Shown piece after piece: positions 37,088 to 45,808 of a stretch of 64,000 nt of DNA. Position 1 is the stretch's first letter. Each line of letters opens with the position of its first letter. Below the pieces are notes generated by a model, which worked only from the letters and a program-made list of their open reading frames with translations, did not search any database and had not been told where the DNA came from. This DNA is from JAKPPT01 sp964630305 (lineage in GTDB: Bacteria; Spirochaetota; Spirochaetia; Treponematales; UBA12059). The stretch covers positions 39,154 to 103,153 of the forward strand of contig CAZVTR010000003.1 in assembly GCA_964630305.1 (NCBI GenBank), written 5' to 3'. The position numbers and the translations under genes are program-made.

Positions 37088-38809
37088 CTAAAAGCTATAT
37101 CCAGCCCAAATTTCAATTCCCTGGTTTATAATACCAGCTTCGGATTCAATAATATATTGCCTATAATCGATGCCAAAAATTAACATGGAACCTGTCCCAA
37201 TACCAAAAGTTAAACCAGCTTTTCCAATAATAGAAATACCATAACCATTTCCGGACATAGCTGTATTAACTTCAAAACCTGCTCCGGTTCCAATATGCGG
37301 AGCTATTAGAAAATTATCTGTTCTAATTGGAAGTTGTAAAATAAACTCTAAACCTGCTCCCCAAAAATAACCTTCGTATGTCGCGTTTTCACCGGGCCAT
37401 GCATATGGATCTGTATATAAAGATTTAGCTAGCGCTATGGAAACACCTAAATACGTGAATGGGTCAATTACTAAATTGAGTCCTGCATTATATAGCAGCC
37501 CTTCAGATTTAAGCGGCAGGGTTAAACCAAATTTTAGTAGTGCTATGTAAGGAATTTCATTTAAAGTAGTCTTAGCAATACTTGTATTATCTTTATTTTT
37601 TGCATTTTCTTCATTTGCAGCAAAGGGGAATAATGTAATACACCAAAGACTATGTTCTTTAATCCAGGAAATCTTTATTTCTTTCTCATACACAATAAAG
37701 TTCGCTGTAATCTCAGCATCTGTATTATCAGCATTCCCATTAATGCTGATAAAGCTTACATCGGTTAATTTTTCGTTTTTAGTTAAAAATGTATATATTT
37801 TATATGCAATAGCATATTTCATGCCTTCAATTGGAGAAAATCTGGTAAATACATAGATGATTTCGTCTCTTACATCAGTTGGTGCTGTTGATAATACATT
37901 TTTAAGAATTAATTCACCATCTTTCGCTGCATATTTTGAAGAAATAAATCTAACAATATTTTTGTAATCATTATTTTTCTTCAATGATTTTATAAAATCA
38001 TCACATCTTTTTTCTAGAGTAATAGCGTTTGTGTTTTTATTTAGTAATGCGTTTTCAATAAAACTTTTTATAGTTTTTGCAGGAATTGAAAAATTAGCAG
38101 CTTGTCGGTTAGCTGCTTTCCATGTATTTATTCCAATCACTTTGTATGGTATTTGACCAGCAGGAACTGATACCGAAACCAATAAAGGTCCTCCAGAATT
38201 TCCAGGATCAACAACTGCGGAGTGTTGAATTAAGTAGGTAATTTCAGGATCAATCAATTGCGGTATTCTTGTATAAGCGTTTGTTATTGTCCCTTTCCCA
38301 AACTGCCATGAGGGACTATCCCCAAGTGCAGGGTACCCTGCAGACCATACTTCTGTACCATCTGCAAGATTATCAGTCAAGAAAGAGAGTCCGGTTTTAA
38401 AAGGTTTTTCATTGTTAGCAAAAACAATTAATGCAAGGTCAAGAATATCATCGACTGCAATGATAGGACAATTTTTATAGGATATTTGGCTGCCATCATT
38501 TTTTTGAAATTCCAGAGTGACCGAAGCTGCTTCGCTAATTACATGGTAATTAGTAATAACATAATTGTTTCCGTCTGGTGATACATACACAAAACCAGAA
38601 CCAAAAGTGCCTTTGGTATATGCTTTAAGCGCAGCAGCTGCAGAATCATATCCTTCTTTCTTCATGGATTCACTTAATCGATTCAAAAATTCAATTGTTT
38701 CTGGGTAAGGTACCGGTCTAACAATTGGAATGTAGTCTCTTATCTGAGCAGACAGCATAGCAGCAATGCAGAAAAAACATGAAGTTAGAAATGATCTTTT
38801 TATCAGCAT
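37088..38809 (-). CDS. Secreted trypsin-like serine protease fused to a predicted C-terminal outer-membrane barrel
   Basis: 573 residues from MLIKRSF at 38809 (GGGGAG upstream). Signal peptide to about LSAQ. Residues 65-250 form a trypsin/HtrA-type protease: His89 in ITNYHV, Asp124 in ILDLAL and Ser205 in PGNSGGPL. A middle region of 150 residues has no recognised domain. The last 160 residues read as a small beta-barrel of about eight strands, ending in IEIWAGYSF with terminal Phe, the usual outer-membrane insertion signal. No PDZ domain is present, unlike DegP. First gene of a three-gene module; AT-rich. Confidence 0.75.
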   Translation of the reverse strand: MLIKRSFLTSCFFCIAAMLSAQIRDYIPIVRPVPYPETIEFLNRLSESMKKEGYDSAAAALKAYTKGTFGSGFVYVSPDGNNYVITNYHVISEAASVTLEFQKNDGSQISYKNCPIIAVDDILDLALIVFANNEKPFKTGLSFLTDNLADGTEVWSAGYPALGDSPSWQFGKGTITNAYTRIPQLIDPEITYLIQHSAVVDPGNSGGPLLVSVSVPAGQIPYKVIGINTWKAANRQAANFSIPAKTIKSFIENALLNKNTNAITLEKRCDDFIKSLKKNNDYKNIVRFISSKYAAKDGELILKNVLSTAPTDVRDEIIYVFTRFSPIEGMKYAIAYKIYTFLTKNEKLTDVSFISINGNADNTDAEITANFIVYEKEIKISWIKEHSLWCITLFPFAANEENAKNKDNTSIAKTTLNEIPYIALLKFGLTLPLKSEGLLYNAGLNLVIDPFTYLGVSIALAKSLYTDPYAWPGENATYEGYFWGAGLEFILQLPIRTDNFLIAPHIGTGAGFEVNTAMSGNGYGISIIGKAGLTFGIGTGSMLIFGIDYRQYIIESEAGIINQGIEIWAGYSF

Positions 38810-38851
38810 ATAACTCCCCAATTTTAATTGTTATTTCTTTAGAATGTGAAA

Positions 38852-38880
38852 ATCGTATATTTTAATATTTCTTCTGTCAA
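38852..38880 (-). promoter_or_regulatory. Probable promoter of the protease-barrel module
   Basis: Minus strand TTGACA (38880-38875), 17 bp, TACGAT (38857-38852). Start near 38845 gives a leader of about 36 nt with GGGGAG. The intergenic region to ribA (38810-39128) is AT-rich and shows no gene. Confidence 0.55.
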
Positions 38881-39089
38881 GCTATTAAATAGTTATCATA
38901 ATTTGTTCACATTAGCATATATAAGATATGCAGAATATATAAAATGTTTTATTAACGAGTAAAAATTCTACCAGCTGGATATATGCAATTCAATATAAAA
39001 AAAGCGTAATGAAACCTGAAAGTAAACAAAGCAGTTTTTTCGTTTTTCATACTAGTTTGATAACTGAATAAATATATCAATTTAAAATC

Positions 39090-39119
39090 TTGATGACATG
39101 TAAACCGCAATGATATACT
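39090..39119 (+). promoter_or_regulatory. Promoter of ribA, nearly leaderless
   Basis: TTGATG (39090-39095), 18 bp, TATACT (39114-39119) preceded by TGA, an extended -10. The ATG at 39129 begins 9 bases later, leaving almost no 5' leader and no room for an FMN riboswitch. Confidence 0.6.
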
Positions 39120-39128
39120 ATTTACACT

Positions 39129-39833
39129 ATGCTTAGTAAACCAACAGTTGATGAAATTATAAAACAGGATTTAGAGTTTTTACGTCAATGTCCCCATAAG
39201 CTTGAATGCGAACATTGCGAAGAAACAATTTGTGTACGGCTAGTGTCTGTTGCCGATTTTCCCACCCAGTATGGACATTTTTCAATTCTCGGATTTGTTA
39301 ATAATAGGGATAGAAAAGATCATATCATTATATTAAAAGGCGATATTGATAATGGGGAGTCGGTGCTGTGCCGTATTCATTCAGCATGTCTCACAGGCGA
39401 TGCGCTCGGAAGCCTGCGCTGTGATTGCGGTCCTCAGCTTCACCACGCTCTTGAGCTCATTGAACGCGAAGGCAGAGGAATTGTGTTATACCATCAGGAG
39501 GAAGGGCGGGGTATAGGACTTGTAAATAAAATTAGAGCATATGCACTCCAGGATGCAGGGTATGACACCTATGATGCAAACACTGCGCTCGGATTTGCTC
39601 CAGATGAGCGAAGCTTCAAAGTTCCGGCTGCGATGCTTGTAAAAATTGGCGTAAAGAGTGTGCGTCTTTTAACTAACAATCCTGAGAAGGTAGAAGGACT
39701 TGAGCAAGAAGGCATCAAGGTTGTGGAGCGTGTGCCCCTTCAACTGCCATCGCATGAACATAACCGCTTTTATTTGAAAACTAAGCAGGAGCGTTTTGGT
39801 CATTTGCTTAATCTAGATCATAAAATAAATTAA
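39129..39833 (+). CDS. ribA: GTP cyclohydrolase II
   Basis: First step of riboflavin synthesis: GTP to diaminohydroxyribosylaminopyrimidine phosphate. 234 residues, stand-alone (no RibB domain). The zinc and substrate motif SACLTGDALGSLRCDCGPQL and the EEGRGIGL loop are intact. The N-terminal 45 residues carry four extra Cys (CPHKLECEHCEETIC), which ordinary RibA lacks; they could bind a second metal. No other rib genes are in the window. Confidence 0.92.
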   Translation: MLSKPTVDEIIKQDLEFLRQCPHKLECEHCEETICVRLVSVADFPTQYGHFSILGFVNNRDRKDHIIILKGDIDNGESVLCRIHSACLTGDALGSLRCDCGPQLHHALELIEREGRGIVLYHQEEGRGIGLVNKIRAYALQDAGYDTYDANTALGFAPDERSFKVPAAMLVKIGVKSVRLLTNNPEKVEGLEQEGIKVVERVPLQLPSHEHNRFYLKTKQERFGHLLNLDHKIN

Positions 39834-39915
39834 CTCTCTGTTTGGTTTTTTCTATGTAAGATGTGAAAATGAAAAAGAACTATTATACTTGTGCTATTTT
39901 TAGCACTCATTTTTT

Positions 39916-39989
39916 TGGAGAATAGGGGAGTCGAACCCCCGACCTATAGATTGCGAACCTATCGCTCTAGCCAACTGAGCTAATTCCCC
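39916..39989 (-). tRNA. tRNA-Ala (anticodon CGC)
   Basis: A full cloverleaf can be folded on the minus strand. Acceptor GGGGAAT/ATTCTCC carries the G3-U70 pair that marks alanine tRNAs. The D arm is GCTC...GAGC, the anticodon loop TTCGCAA (anticodon at 39953-39955), and the T arm GGGGG TTCGACT CCCCT. The discriminator is A and CCA is not encoded. 74 nt. Confidence 0.93.
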
Positions 39990-40168
39990 ATTAACACTAT
40001 CAGTATAGTATAAGTGAGAAAAAAATACAAGAAAGGCGCTGCAGGAAGTTCTCCCCATCGTAAAAATATATCTTGGAAGAAATTTGCAGTTTTTATAAAA
40101 AAAGGTTGCTTGCCCAAGGAATATTTTATACTATTAAACGGTACCCTAAAATTTTGGAGGGAAGCTCT

Positions 40169-41587
40169 ATGTTTGCATGGTTACGAAAGCTCCTGGAACG
40201 TTTTAGTCAGGAAAAAGTTTCTGTTGTTATTCCTGTATTAAATGAAGGAAAAACGATAGGCAAAGTTATTGAGCTGGTAAAAAGCTCACCAAATGTTAAT
40301 GATATCATTGTGATTGATGATAATTCAGAAGATAACACATATGAAGAAGCTGTAAACCATGGAGCACGTGTTTTTAAGAGCGCTGTCCGCGGCAAGGGTA
40401 TTTCCATGAAAGAAGGTCTTGAGTATGCAAAAAACGATATTATTGTATACATCGATGGCGATATTGATAATTATGAGGATGATGTAATAAAAAAATTATC
40501 TGATCCGATTATTCATAAAACTTGTGATTTTGTAAAAGCTACTTTTTCACGTGATGCGGGACGCGTTACTGAACTCGTGGCAAAACCCCTCTTGAGTATT
40601 TTATTTCCCGATTTGCTGACATTTTCACAGCCGTTGAGCGGCATGATTGCTTCGCGAAAAAAATATTTACAAAAAGCAACATTTGAAAATGATTATGGCG
40701 TAGATATTGGCATTTTAATCGATGTGTATAATAATGGCGCAAGAATAAAAGAAGTAAATATCGGCAAAATAGATAATAAATCGAAGCCATGGCAGGCTCT
40801 AGGGCAAATGTCCAGAGAAGTTTCTAAAGCAATTTTAAAAAGAGCCGAGCTGAAAAAACTTTTAGATATAAGAGATATTGAAACAATTAATGTTGTTGAA
40901 AATGAGATGACAAGCTCGGTAGAGGCATCTATAAAAGATAAAAATAAAATAATTCTTATTGATATTGATGGCGTACTCTGCGAGGAAAATTTTCTTAATA
41001 AGCTGGCTGACCGTTTTAAGTTTAAACAAGAACTTGCTGACATTGTTTCTAAAAACGATGAACCATATGTTGCGATAAAAAAAACGGCAAGACTGCTTAA
41101 AGACATTAAGGTAAAGGATGTTTTTGATATTCTTGATAAAACAAAAATTCTACCAGATGCAAAAGTGCTCATACAGACATTGCATCAAAAAGGCTATTTT
41201 GTAGGAATAATAACCGATTATTTTGATATTGCTGCAAACTATATAAAAAATAAGATTGGTTGTGATTTCTCACTGGCGAATGAATTGGAGATAAAAAGTC
41301 ATCGATTAACTGGCGAGGTAAGAATACCGTTTTGCTTTATCAGAAATGATAAAAGCTTATGCAGCCACACCGTTTGTAAATCTAATGCACTCCGTTATCT
41401 TTCTGAAACATATGGCATTAAAATCTCAGACATTGTCGTTGTGGGAAAACAAGCAAGCAATATATGCTTAATAAAATTAGCAGGTTTAGGAATTGCTTAT
41501 AATGCAGAAAATAAAGAATTTATTGCAGCGGCTGATAAAGTAATTAAAAATAAAAATATTAAAGAAATCGCTTTTTTAGTTCCTTAA
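40169..41587 (+). CDS. Glycosyltransferase (GpgS-like GT-A) fused to a degenerate HAD phosphatase domain
   Basis: 472 residues from the ATG at 40169 (GGAGGG upstream). Residues 15-230: GT-A fold with VVIPVLNEGKTI, a DDNSEDNT turn, metal motif DGDID at 96-100, then SGMIASRKKYL and YGVDIGILIDVYNNGARIKE. This order resembles glucosyl-3-phosphoglycerate synthases. Residues 258-472: SerB-like HAD domain with Asp265-x-Asp267 and Lys404. Motif IV reads VVVGKQASN where VGDGxND is normal, so both motif IV acidic residues are lost. Possibly a glucosylglycerate-type solute enzyme whose phosphatase half is inactive or altered. Product not proven. Confidence 0.7.
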   Translation: MFAWLRKLLERFSQEKVSVVIPVLNEGKTIGKVIELVKSSPNVNDIIVIDDNSEDNTYEEAVNHGARVFKSAVRGKGISMKEGLEYAKNDIIVYIDGDIDNYEDDVIKKLSDPIIHKTCDFVKATFSRDAGRVTELVAKPLLSILFPDLLTFSQPLSGMIASRKKYLQKATFENDYGVDIGILIDVYNNGARIKEVNIGKIDNKSKPWQALGQMSREVSKAILKRAELKKLLDIRDIETINVVENEMTSSVEASIKDKNKIILIDIDGVLCEENFLNKLADRFKFKQELADIVSKNDEPYVAIKKTARLLKDIKVKDVFDILDKTKILPDAKVLIQTLHQKGYFVGIITDYFDIAANYIKNKIGCDFSLANELEIKSHRLTGEVRIPFCFIRNDKSLCSHTVCKSNALRYLSETYGIKISDIVVVGKQASNICLIKLAGLGIAYNAENKEFIAAADKVIKNKNIKEIAFLVP

Positions 41588-41637
41588 AAATAAAATGCAC
41601 CTTGCAACAAACATGAACTCATGCTTGCTCAAGGTGC
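41585..41637 (-). terminator. Terminator of aspS
   Basis: On the minus strand, GCACCTTG...CAAGGTGC extends inward to CATGA/TCATG with two G-U pairs and one bulge, about 19 bp in all. It is followed by ATTTTATTTTTA. It overlaps the stop codon of the convergent glycosyltransferase gene. Confidence 0.75.
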
Positions 41638-41677
41638 GCTTGTTATGCTTGCAAATTTACTGCACGTTTACAATATA

Positions 41678-43513
41678 TTATCCTTGCTGTTTGTTCGGAT
41701 AGTTAATTATAAGATGCAATTCATCAAGCTGTTTCTGGTCAACCTCGCTGGGGCACTCATCCATCGGACTAACCGCGAATGTGTTTTTAGGAAAGGCAAT
41801 TACTTCTTTAATTGAAGTTTGACCGGCCATCAGCATGACTAATCTGTCTAAGCCCGGAGCGATTCCGCCATGCGGAGGCGGACCATATTTAAATGCTTCC
41901 ACAAGGAATCCAAATCGTTTTTCAGCTTCTGCTTCTGAGAAGCCGACAATTTTAAAGATTTTTTTCTGGAGTTCCGGATCATGAATTCGTATAGAACCGG
42001 ATGCCAGTTCAAAACCGTTTAAAACAAGATCATAGAGGTCGCCTTTAACTGCTCCCGGATCCTGTTCCATTGTCGCATGATATTTTTCCTGCGGCCAGGT
42101 AAACATATGATGAGCCGCTTCCCATCGCTGTTCTTCTTCGTTGTATTCAAACATGGGAAAGTCAATGATCCATGCAAATTCAAAGCGCTTAGGATCACAG
42201 AGTCCTAAATCTTTTCCAAGCTTGCTTCTTACTGCTCCAAGCGCGGTATTGGCAATAGCTCTATTGCTGTCAGCAACCATGAGGATAAGATCACCAGGTT
42301 TCGCGCCAAGTTTTGCTTTAATCGCATCGGCTTGCTCTGCAAAAAATTTTGCTGCTCCGCCTTCAAGTGCGCCTTCCTGTGTCACTTTCATCCATGCGAG
42401 CCCTTTGGCTTTATATATTTTTGCTGCAGCTTCGAGTTCTTCTATTTGTTTGCGGGAATAATCGGCTTTTCCAGGCACGACAAGCGCTTTAACACCGCCT
42501 CCCTGTTTTGTAATGCCGCGAGCCAGTGCTTCTTGCTTTATGGCTTCTCCCTGTGAGAGCGCGTCCTTAAATGCCTGGAACGTTGAACCTGGAACAAACT
42601 CAGAGAAGTCCTGCATTTCCATGCCAAACCGAAGATCCGGTTTATCGGTACCAAATCGCTCCATGGCTTCATCGTAGGGAATGCGGACAAAACGTTCCGG
42701 CAGTGTCACTCTCAATGTTTTTTTGAAAACATAGCCAAAGAGTCCTTCAATGAGCGTAAGAATATCTTCCCGGCTTACAAAAGACATTTCGATATCGATT
42801 TGTGTAAACTCAGGCTGTCGGTCACCGCGGGCGTCTTCATCCCTGTAGCACCGAGCAATCTGAAAATACTTATCAAAACCGGATACCATTAAAATTTGCT
42901 TATAAAGCTGAGGACTCTGGGGCAGTGCATAAAACTTTCCGGGGTAGAGTCTGCTCGGTACGAGGTAGTCTCGAGCGCCTTCAGGTGTGCTCTTAATAAA
43001 CGTAGGAGTTTCTATTTCGTAAAAACCCTGTGCGGTTAGCCATTCGCGCACTGCAAATGCAACTTCATGCCTTAGCCTGATACGTTCCTGCATACCCTGC
43101 GTGCGCAGATCTAGGTAGCGGTATTTAAGCCGTAACTCTTCGCGAGCCTGATTTTCTTCTTCAATCTGGAACGGAAGCACTGCACATCGTGATAAGATTA
43201 TAATATCATCAGCCTTGACCTCGATATCGCCAGTAGGCATACCGGGATTTTTCATAGTGTCAGGGCGTAATCGCACTGTTCCGGTTACTGCAATGCAGTA
43301 TTCATTGTGGAGTTCATCGGCAACAGCTTTTAGTTTATCTGAAGCATCTGCATCCACTACTACCTGGGTTATGCCATACCGATCCCTCAGATTGATAAAT
43401 GAAATGCCTCCATGATCCCGCTTACGATGGACCCAGCCATTCAGTGTAACTGATTTTCCTGCATCTTGAGCTCGTAATGCTCCGCAGGTTGTTGTACGTT
43501 TGTAGTTTTCCAT
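41678..43513 (-). CDS. aspS: Aspartyl-tRNA synthetase (bacterial type)
   Basis: 611 residues with the bacterial GAD insertion domain (residues about 300-420). An OB-fold anticodon domain opens the protein (VTLNGWVHRKRDHGGISFINLRDR). Class II motifs: YFQIARCYRDEDARGDRQPEFTQ (motif 2) and GGIAPGLDRLVMLMAG (motif 3). It charges tRNA-Asp; in organisms lacking asparaginyl-tRNA synthetase it also charges tRNA-Asn. The promoter -10 ends 8 bases before the ATG and no Shine-Dalgarno sequence is present. Confidence 0.95.
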   Translation of the reverse strand: MENYKRTTTCGALRAQDAGKSVTLNGWVHRKRDHGGISFINLRDRYGITQVVVDADASDKLKAVADELHNEYCIAVTGTVRLRPDTMKNPGMPTGDIEVKADDIIILSRCAVLPFQIEEENQAREELRLKYRYLDLRTQGMQERIRLRHEVAFAVREWLTAQGFYEIETPTFIKSTPEGARDYLVPSRLYPGKFYALPQSPQLYKQILMVSGFDKYFQIARCYRDEDARGDRQPEFTQIDIEMSFVSREDILTLIEGLFGYVFKKTLRVTLPERFVRIPYDEAMERFGTDKPDLRFGMEMQDFSEFVPGSTFQAFKDALSQGEAIKQEALARGITKQGGGVKALVVPGKADYSRKQIEELEAAAKIYKAKGLAWMKVTQEGALEGGAAKFFAEQADAIKAKLGAKPGDLILMVADSNRAIANTALGAVRSKLGKDLGLCDPKRFEFAWIIDFPMFEYNEEEQRWEAAHHMFTWPQEKYHATMEQDPGAVKGDLYDLVLNGFELASGSIRIHDPELQKKIFKIVGFSEAEAEKRFGFLVEAFKYGPPPHGGIAPGLDRLVMLMAGQTSIKEVIAFPKNTFAVSPMDECPSEVDQKQLDELHLIINYPNKQQG

Positions 43514-43521
43514 AGGCTTTT

Positions 43522-43550
43522 ACTATAGCTTTAACAGTTAAAACAGGCAA
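43522..43550 (-). promoter_or_regulatory. Promoter of aspS, nearly leaderless
   Basis: Minus strand TTGCCT (43550-43545), 17 bp, TATAGT (43527-43522), then 8 bases to the ATG at 43513. It lies back to back with the pepF promoter. Confidence 0.6.
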
Positions 43551-43555
43551 GAGGA

Positions 43556-43584
43556 TTGCCAGAAACGAAAAGTGCTACTATACT
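43556..43584 (+). promoter_or_regulatory. Leaderless-type promoter of the pepF-like gene
   Basis: TTGCCA (43556-43561), 17 bp, TATACT (43579-43584), exactly 6 bases, then the ATG at 43591. Its -35 is only 5 bases from the aspS -35, so the divergent promoters may compete. Confidence 0.68.
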
Positions 43585-43590
43585 GCTTGC

Positions 43591-45468
43591 ATGAAAACAC
43601 TACACAGTCACAATGCGGGTTCTCAGTCCAGTATTGAAGGCCCCTCCTGGGATCTTTCTTCCGAATATGCAGGCTTTGATGCTCCTGCTTTTTCTGAAGA
43701 TTTGAGTACGTTTGAGCAATTGATTACCTCAATTGCATCACTTGGCACTGTCATTGGCACCTATGTGCCGGAAGCAGAATCGCTTGATCCTGTAAAGCAC
43801 AAAGAACTGCTTGAGCAATGCAGGCAGTTTGCTGAGCTCTATGAATCGGCAATGATTTTGCGCGCTAATATGGGCACCTATGCTAATTGCATACTCAGTA
43901 CCGATGGCGGTAATGCTGATGCTAAACGAATCAGGGGTATGCTAGTGGAAAAATCAGCTGTATTAAACAGTGCAGCCGCTGGCATGTTTCTCATTATGAA
44001 GCTCTGTCCTGATTCATTCTTTAATGCATTCTGCAATTTGCCGAATATGAATCGGTTTAGATTTACCCTAAGCCAGGAACGAAAATTACGAAATCGCACA
44101 CTGCCGCTCGATGTAGAGAAAACATTGAATACCATGAGCCCGTCGGGTTATACAGCCTGGGGTGACTTATATGATAATATCACCGGAACGCTTAAAGTAA
44201 CAGTAAAAAAGCCAGACGGTACCGCTCAAGAAATGGGATTGGCAAGCGCTGCTACATTACTAAAACAGCCCGATCGAGCGCTTCGTGAAGCAGCCTGGCG
44301 CGGAATCAATAGCGCGATGCAGACGTATGAGGAGTCCTTTGCAGCAATACTCAATTCACTCGCTGGCTGGCGTCATGCCGAAGCAGGGCTTCGCTCGTAC
44401 AAAGAAAAGGTACATTTTCTTGACACAAGTCTTTTTCAAAGCCGCATATCACGGAAAACATTGGATACACTCATTGGTGTGCTCAGAGAAAACAGAGAAC
44501 TTGGCCGAAAAGCGCTTAAACTCCAGGCAAAGCTGTATAAGGTTGATCGGTTAGGCCCATGGGATATTCTGGCACCTGCTCCAGAGCTTGGTAAACAGTC
44601 CGAACCTATTTCGTACGACAAAGGGCTCGATATGGTGCAGCGGGCATATGCCTCAATCGATCCGGCAATGGGTAATTTTGTTGCAATGATGGCCGAACAA
44701 AAACGTATTGAAGGCAGAGTAAAAGACGGAAAACGCCCTGGTGCATACTGTTCGGAATTTTCAAAAACACGAAGACCTATCGTGTATATGACTTACAAAG
44801 GAGCTCTTTCAGAACTTTCAACGCTTGCTCATGAGCTGGGACACGCGTATCACTGCTATGTGATGCGCGATATTCCGCTTTTAGAAGCCGATTATCCGAT
44901 GCCGCTTGCAGAAACAGCCAGTACCTTTGCAGAAACAGTGCTTGGCGACCTACTGGCTCGTGAAGCAAACGATTCATCAGCGCTGCTTGAACTTGCATGG
45001 TCCGATGCACAGGATGCAGCAACATTCCTCTTAAACATTCCAGCTCGATTCGAATTTGAGTATCGGTTCTATGAACGGCGCCAGCAGGGTATTTTTACCG
45101 CAGAAGATTTTAAGCAGACCATGCGCGAAGCCTGGAAAGAATGGTATGGTGATGCGCTCTCTGATTATGATGAATATTTCTGGGCATCAAAACTACACTT
45201 CCATATTTCGGGTGTAAGTTTTTACAATTATCCATATTCGTTTGGCTATCTGTTCAGTCTTGGGGTATATGCCCGTCGTAACGATCTTGGCAGCAAGTTT
45301 CATGATGCTTATGTTGCTTTACTTCGTGATACTGGACGCATGGAAACAGAAGAGCTTGCACAGCGACATTTAGGCGTTGATATTACACAGCCGGATTTCT
45401 GGCGCGCCAGCATAAAAATTGTAGAAGAAAAAGTAAAACGTTTTGAATCAATTGTTGCGGCTTTATAA
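43591..45468 (+). CDS. M3-family oligoendopeptidase (PepF-like)
   Basis: 625 residues, a cytoplasmic zinc metallopeptidase that trims oligopeptides. The active site is LAHELGHAYHCYV (HExxH near residue 408), with the third ligand Glu in MPLAETASTFAETV. The helical N-terminal two-thirds match the M3B/PepF branch. Predicted to be translated from a leaderless mRNA. It ends 19 bases before a strong terminator. Consistent with peptide-based nutrition together with PepD. Confidence 0.9.
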   Translation: MKTLHSHNAGSQSSIEGPSWDLSSEYAGFDAPAFSEDLSTFEQLITSIASLGTVIGTYVPEAESLDPVKHKELLEQCRQFAELYESAMILRANMGTYANCILSTDGGNADAKRIRGMLVEKSAVLNSAAAGMFLIMKLCPDSFFNAFCNLPNMNRFRFTLSQERKLRNRTLPLDVEKTLNTMSPSGYTAWGDLYDNITGTLKVTVKKPDGTAQEMGLASAATLLKQPDRALREAAWRGINSAMQTYEESFAAILNSLAGWRHAEAGLRSYKEKVHFLDTSLFQSRISRKTLDTLIGVLRENRELGRKALKLQAKLYKVDRLGPWDILAPAPELGKQSEPISYDKGLDMVQRAYASIDPAMGNFVAMMAEQKRIEGRVKDGKRPGAYCSEFSKTRRPIVYMTYKGALSELSTLAHELGHAYHCYVMRDIPLLEADYPMPLAETASTFAETVLGDLLAREANDSSALLELAWSDAQDAATFLLNIPARFEFEYRFYERRQQGIFTAEDFKQTMREAWKEWYGDALSDYDEYFWASKLHFHISGVSFYNYPYSFGYLFSLGVYARRNDLGSKFHDAYVALLRDTGRMETEELAQRHLGVDITQPDFWRASIKIVEEKVKRFESIVAAL

Positions 45469-45486
45469 ATAGTAACTTATAGCAAC

Positions 45487-45518
45487 AAAAAAGCTGCCTC
45501 AGCAGGGGCAGCTTTTTT
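45487..45518. terminator. Bidirectional intrinsic terminator
   Basis: AAAAAAGCTGCC / GGCAGCTTTTTT with loop TCAGCAGG. The A and T runs make it work for both pepF (plus) and the small lysine-rich gene (minus). Confidence 0.88.
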
Positions 45519-45552
45519 ACTTGTTTTTATCAAGTGTCCATAAGTTTCCAGG

Positions 45553-45663
45553 TTACGATTGTGCAGCGTTTTTCTTTTTCTCCTGTTTTTCTTTTCGTTT
45601 TTCCATAAGAGTTTTTTGCGGTTTTTTCTTTGGTTCTTTCTTTTCTTTGTCTTTTGCAGCCAT
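45553..45663 (-). CDS. 36-residue lysine-rich protein
   Basis: Starts at MAAKDKEKKE, supported by a very strong AAGGAGG site; the frame is open further upstream without one. The protein is almost all Lys, Glu, Gln and Pro (10 or more Lys in the first 20 residues) and probably unstructured. Its own promoter and terminator suggest it is expressed. A nucleic-acid or ribosome association is plausible but unproven. Confidence 0.6.
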   Translation of the reverse strand: MAAKDKEKKEPKKKPQKTLMEKRKEKQEKKKNAAQS

Positions 45664-45698
45664 ACTATCCTCCTTAAAAAGAGTAAGGTTCACTATGT

Positions 45699-45726
45699 AG
45701 TATACTGCAAAATTATTAATAGTAAA
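45699..45726 (-). promoter_or_regulatory. Possible promoter of the 36-residue protein gene
   Basis: Minus strand TTTACT (45726-45721), 16 bp, TATACT (45704-45699). The leader of about 30 nt carries AAGGAGG. Confidence 0.45.
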
Positions 45727-45808
45727 GTTATTTTGCATAGCTTTTACTAAAAATATCTTTGTGTTTTTTTGCTTTACCGGTATATTGTATAGTAATGCAG
45801 GAGTGTGT

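Noticed and set aside
38810..39128. FMN riboswitch before ribA
   Set aside because: The predicted promoter leaves almost no leader, and no RFN-like conserved blocks are visible.
40073..40168. N-terminal extension of the glycosyltransferase
   Set aside because: GGAGGG directly precedes the ATG at 40169 and the upstream codons are not family-like.
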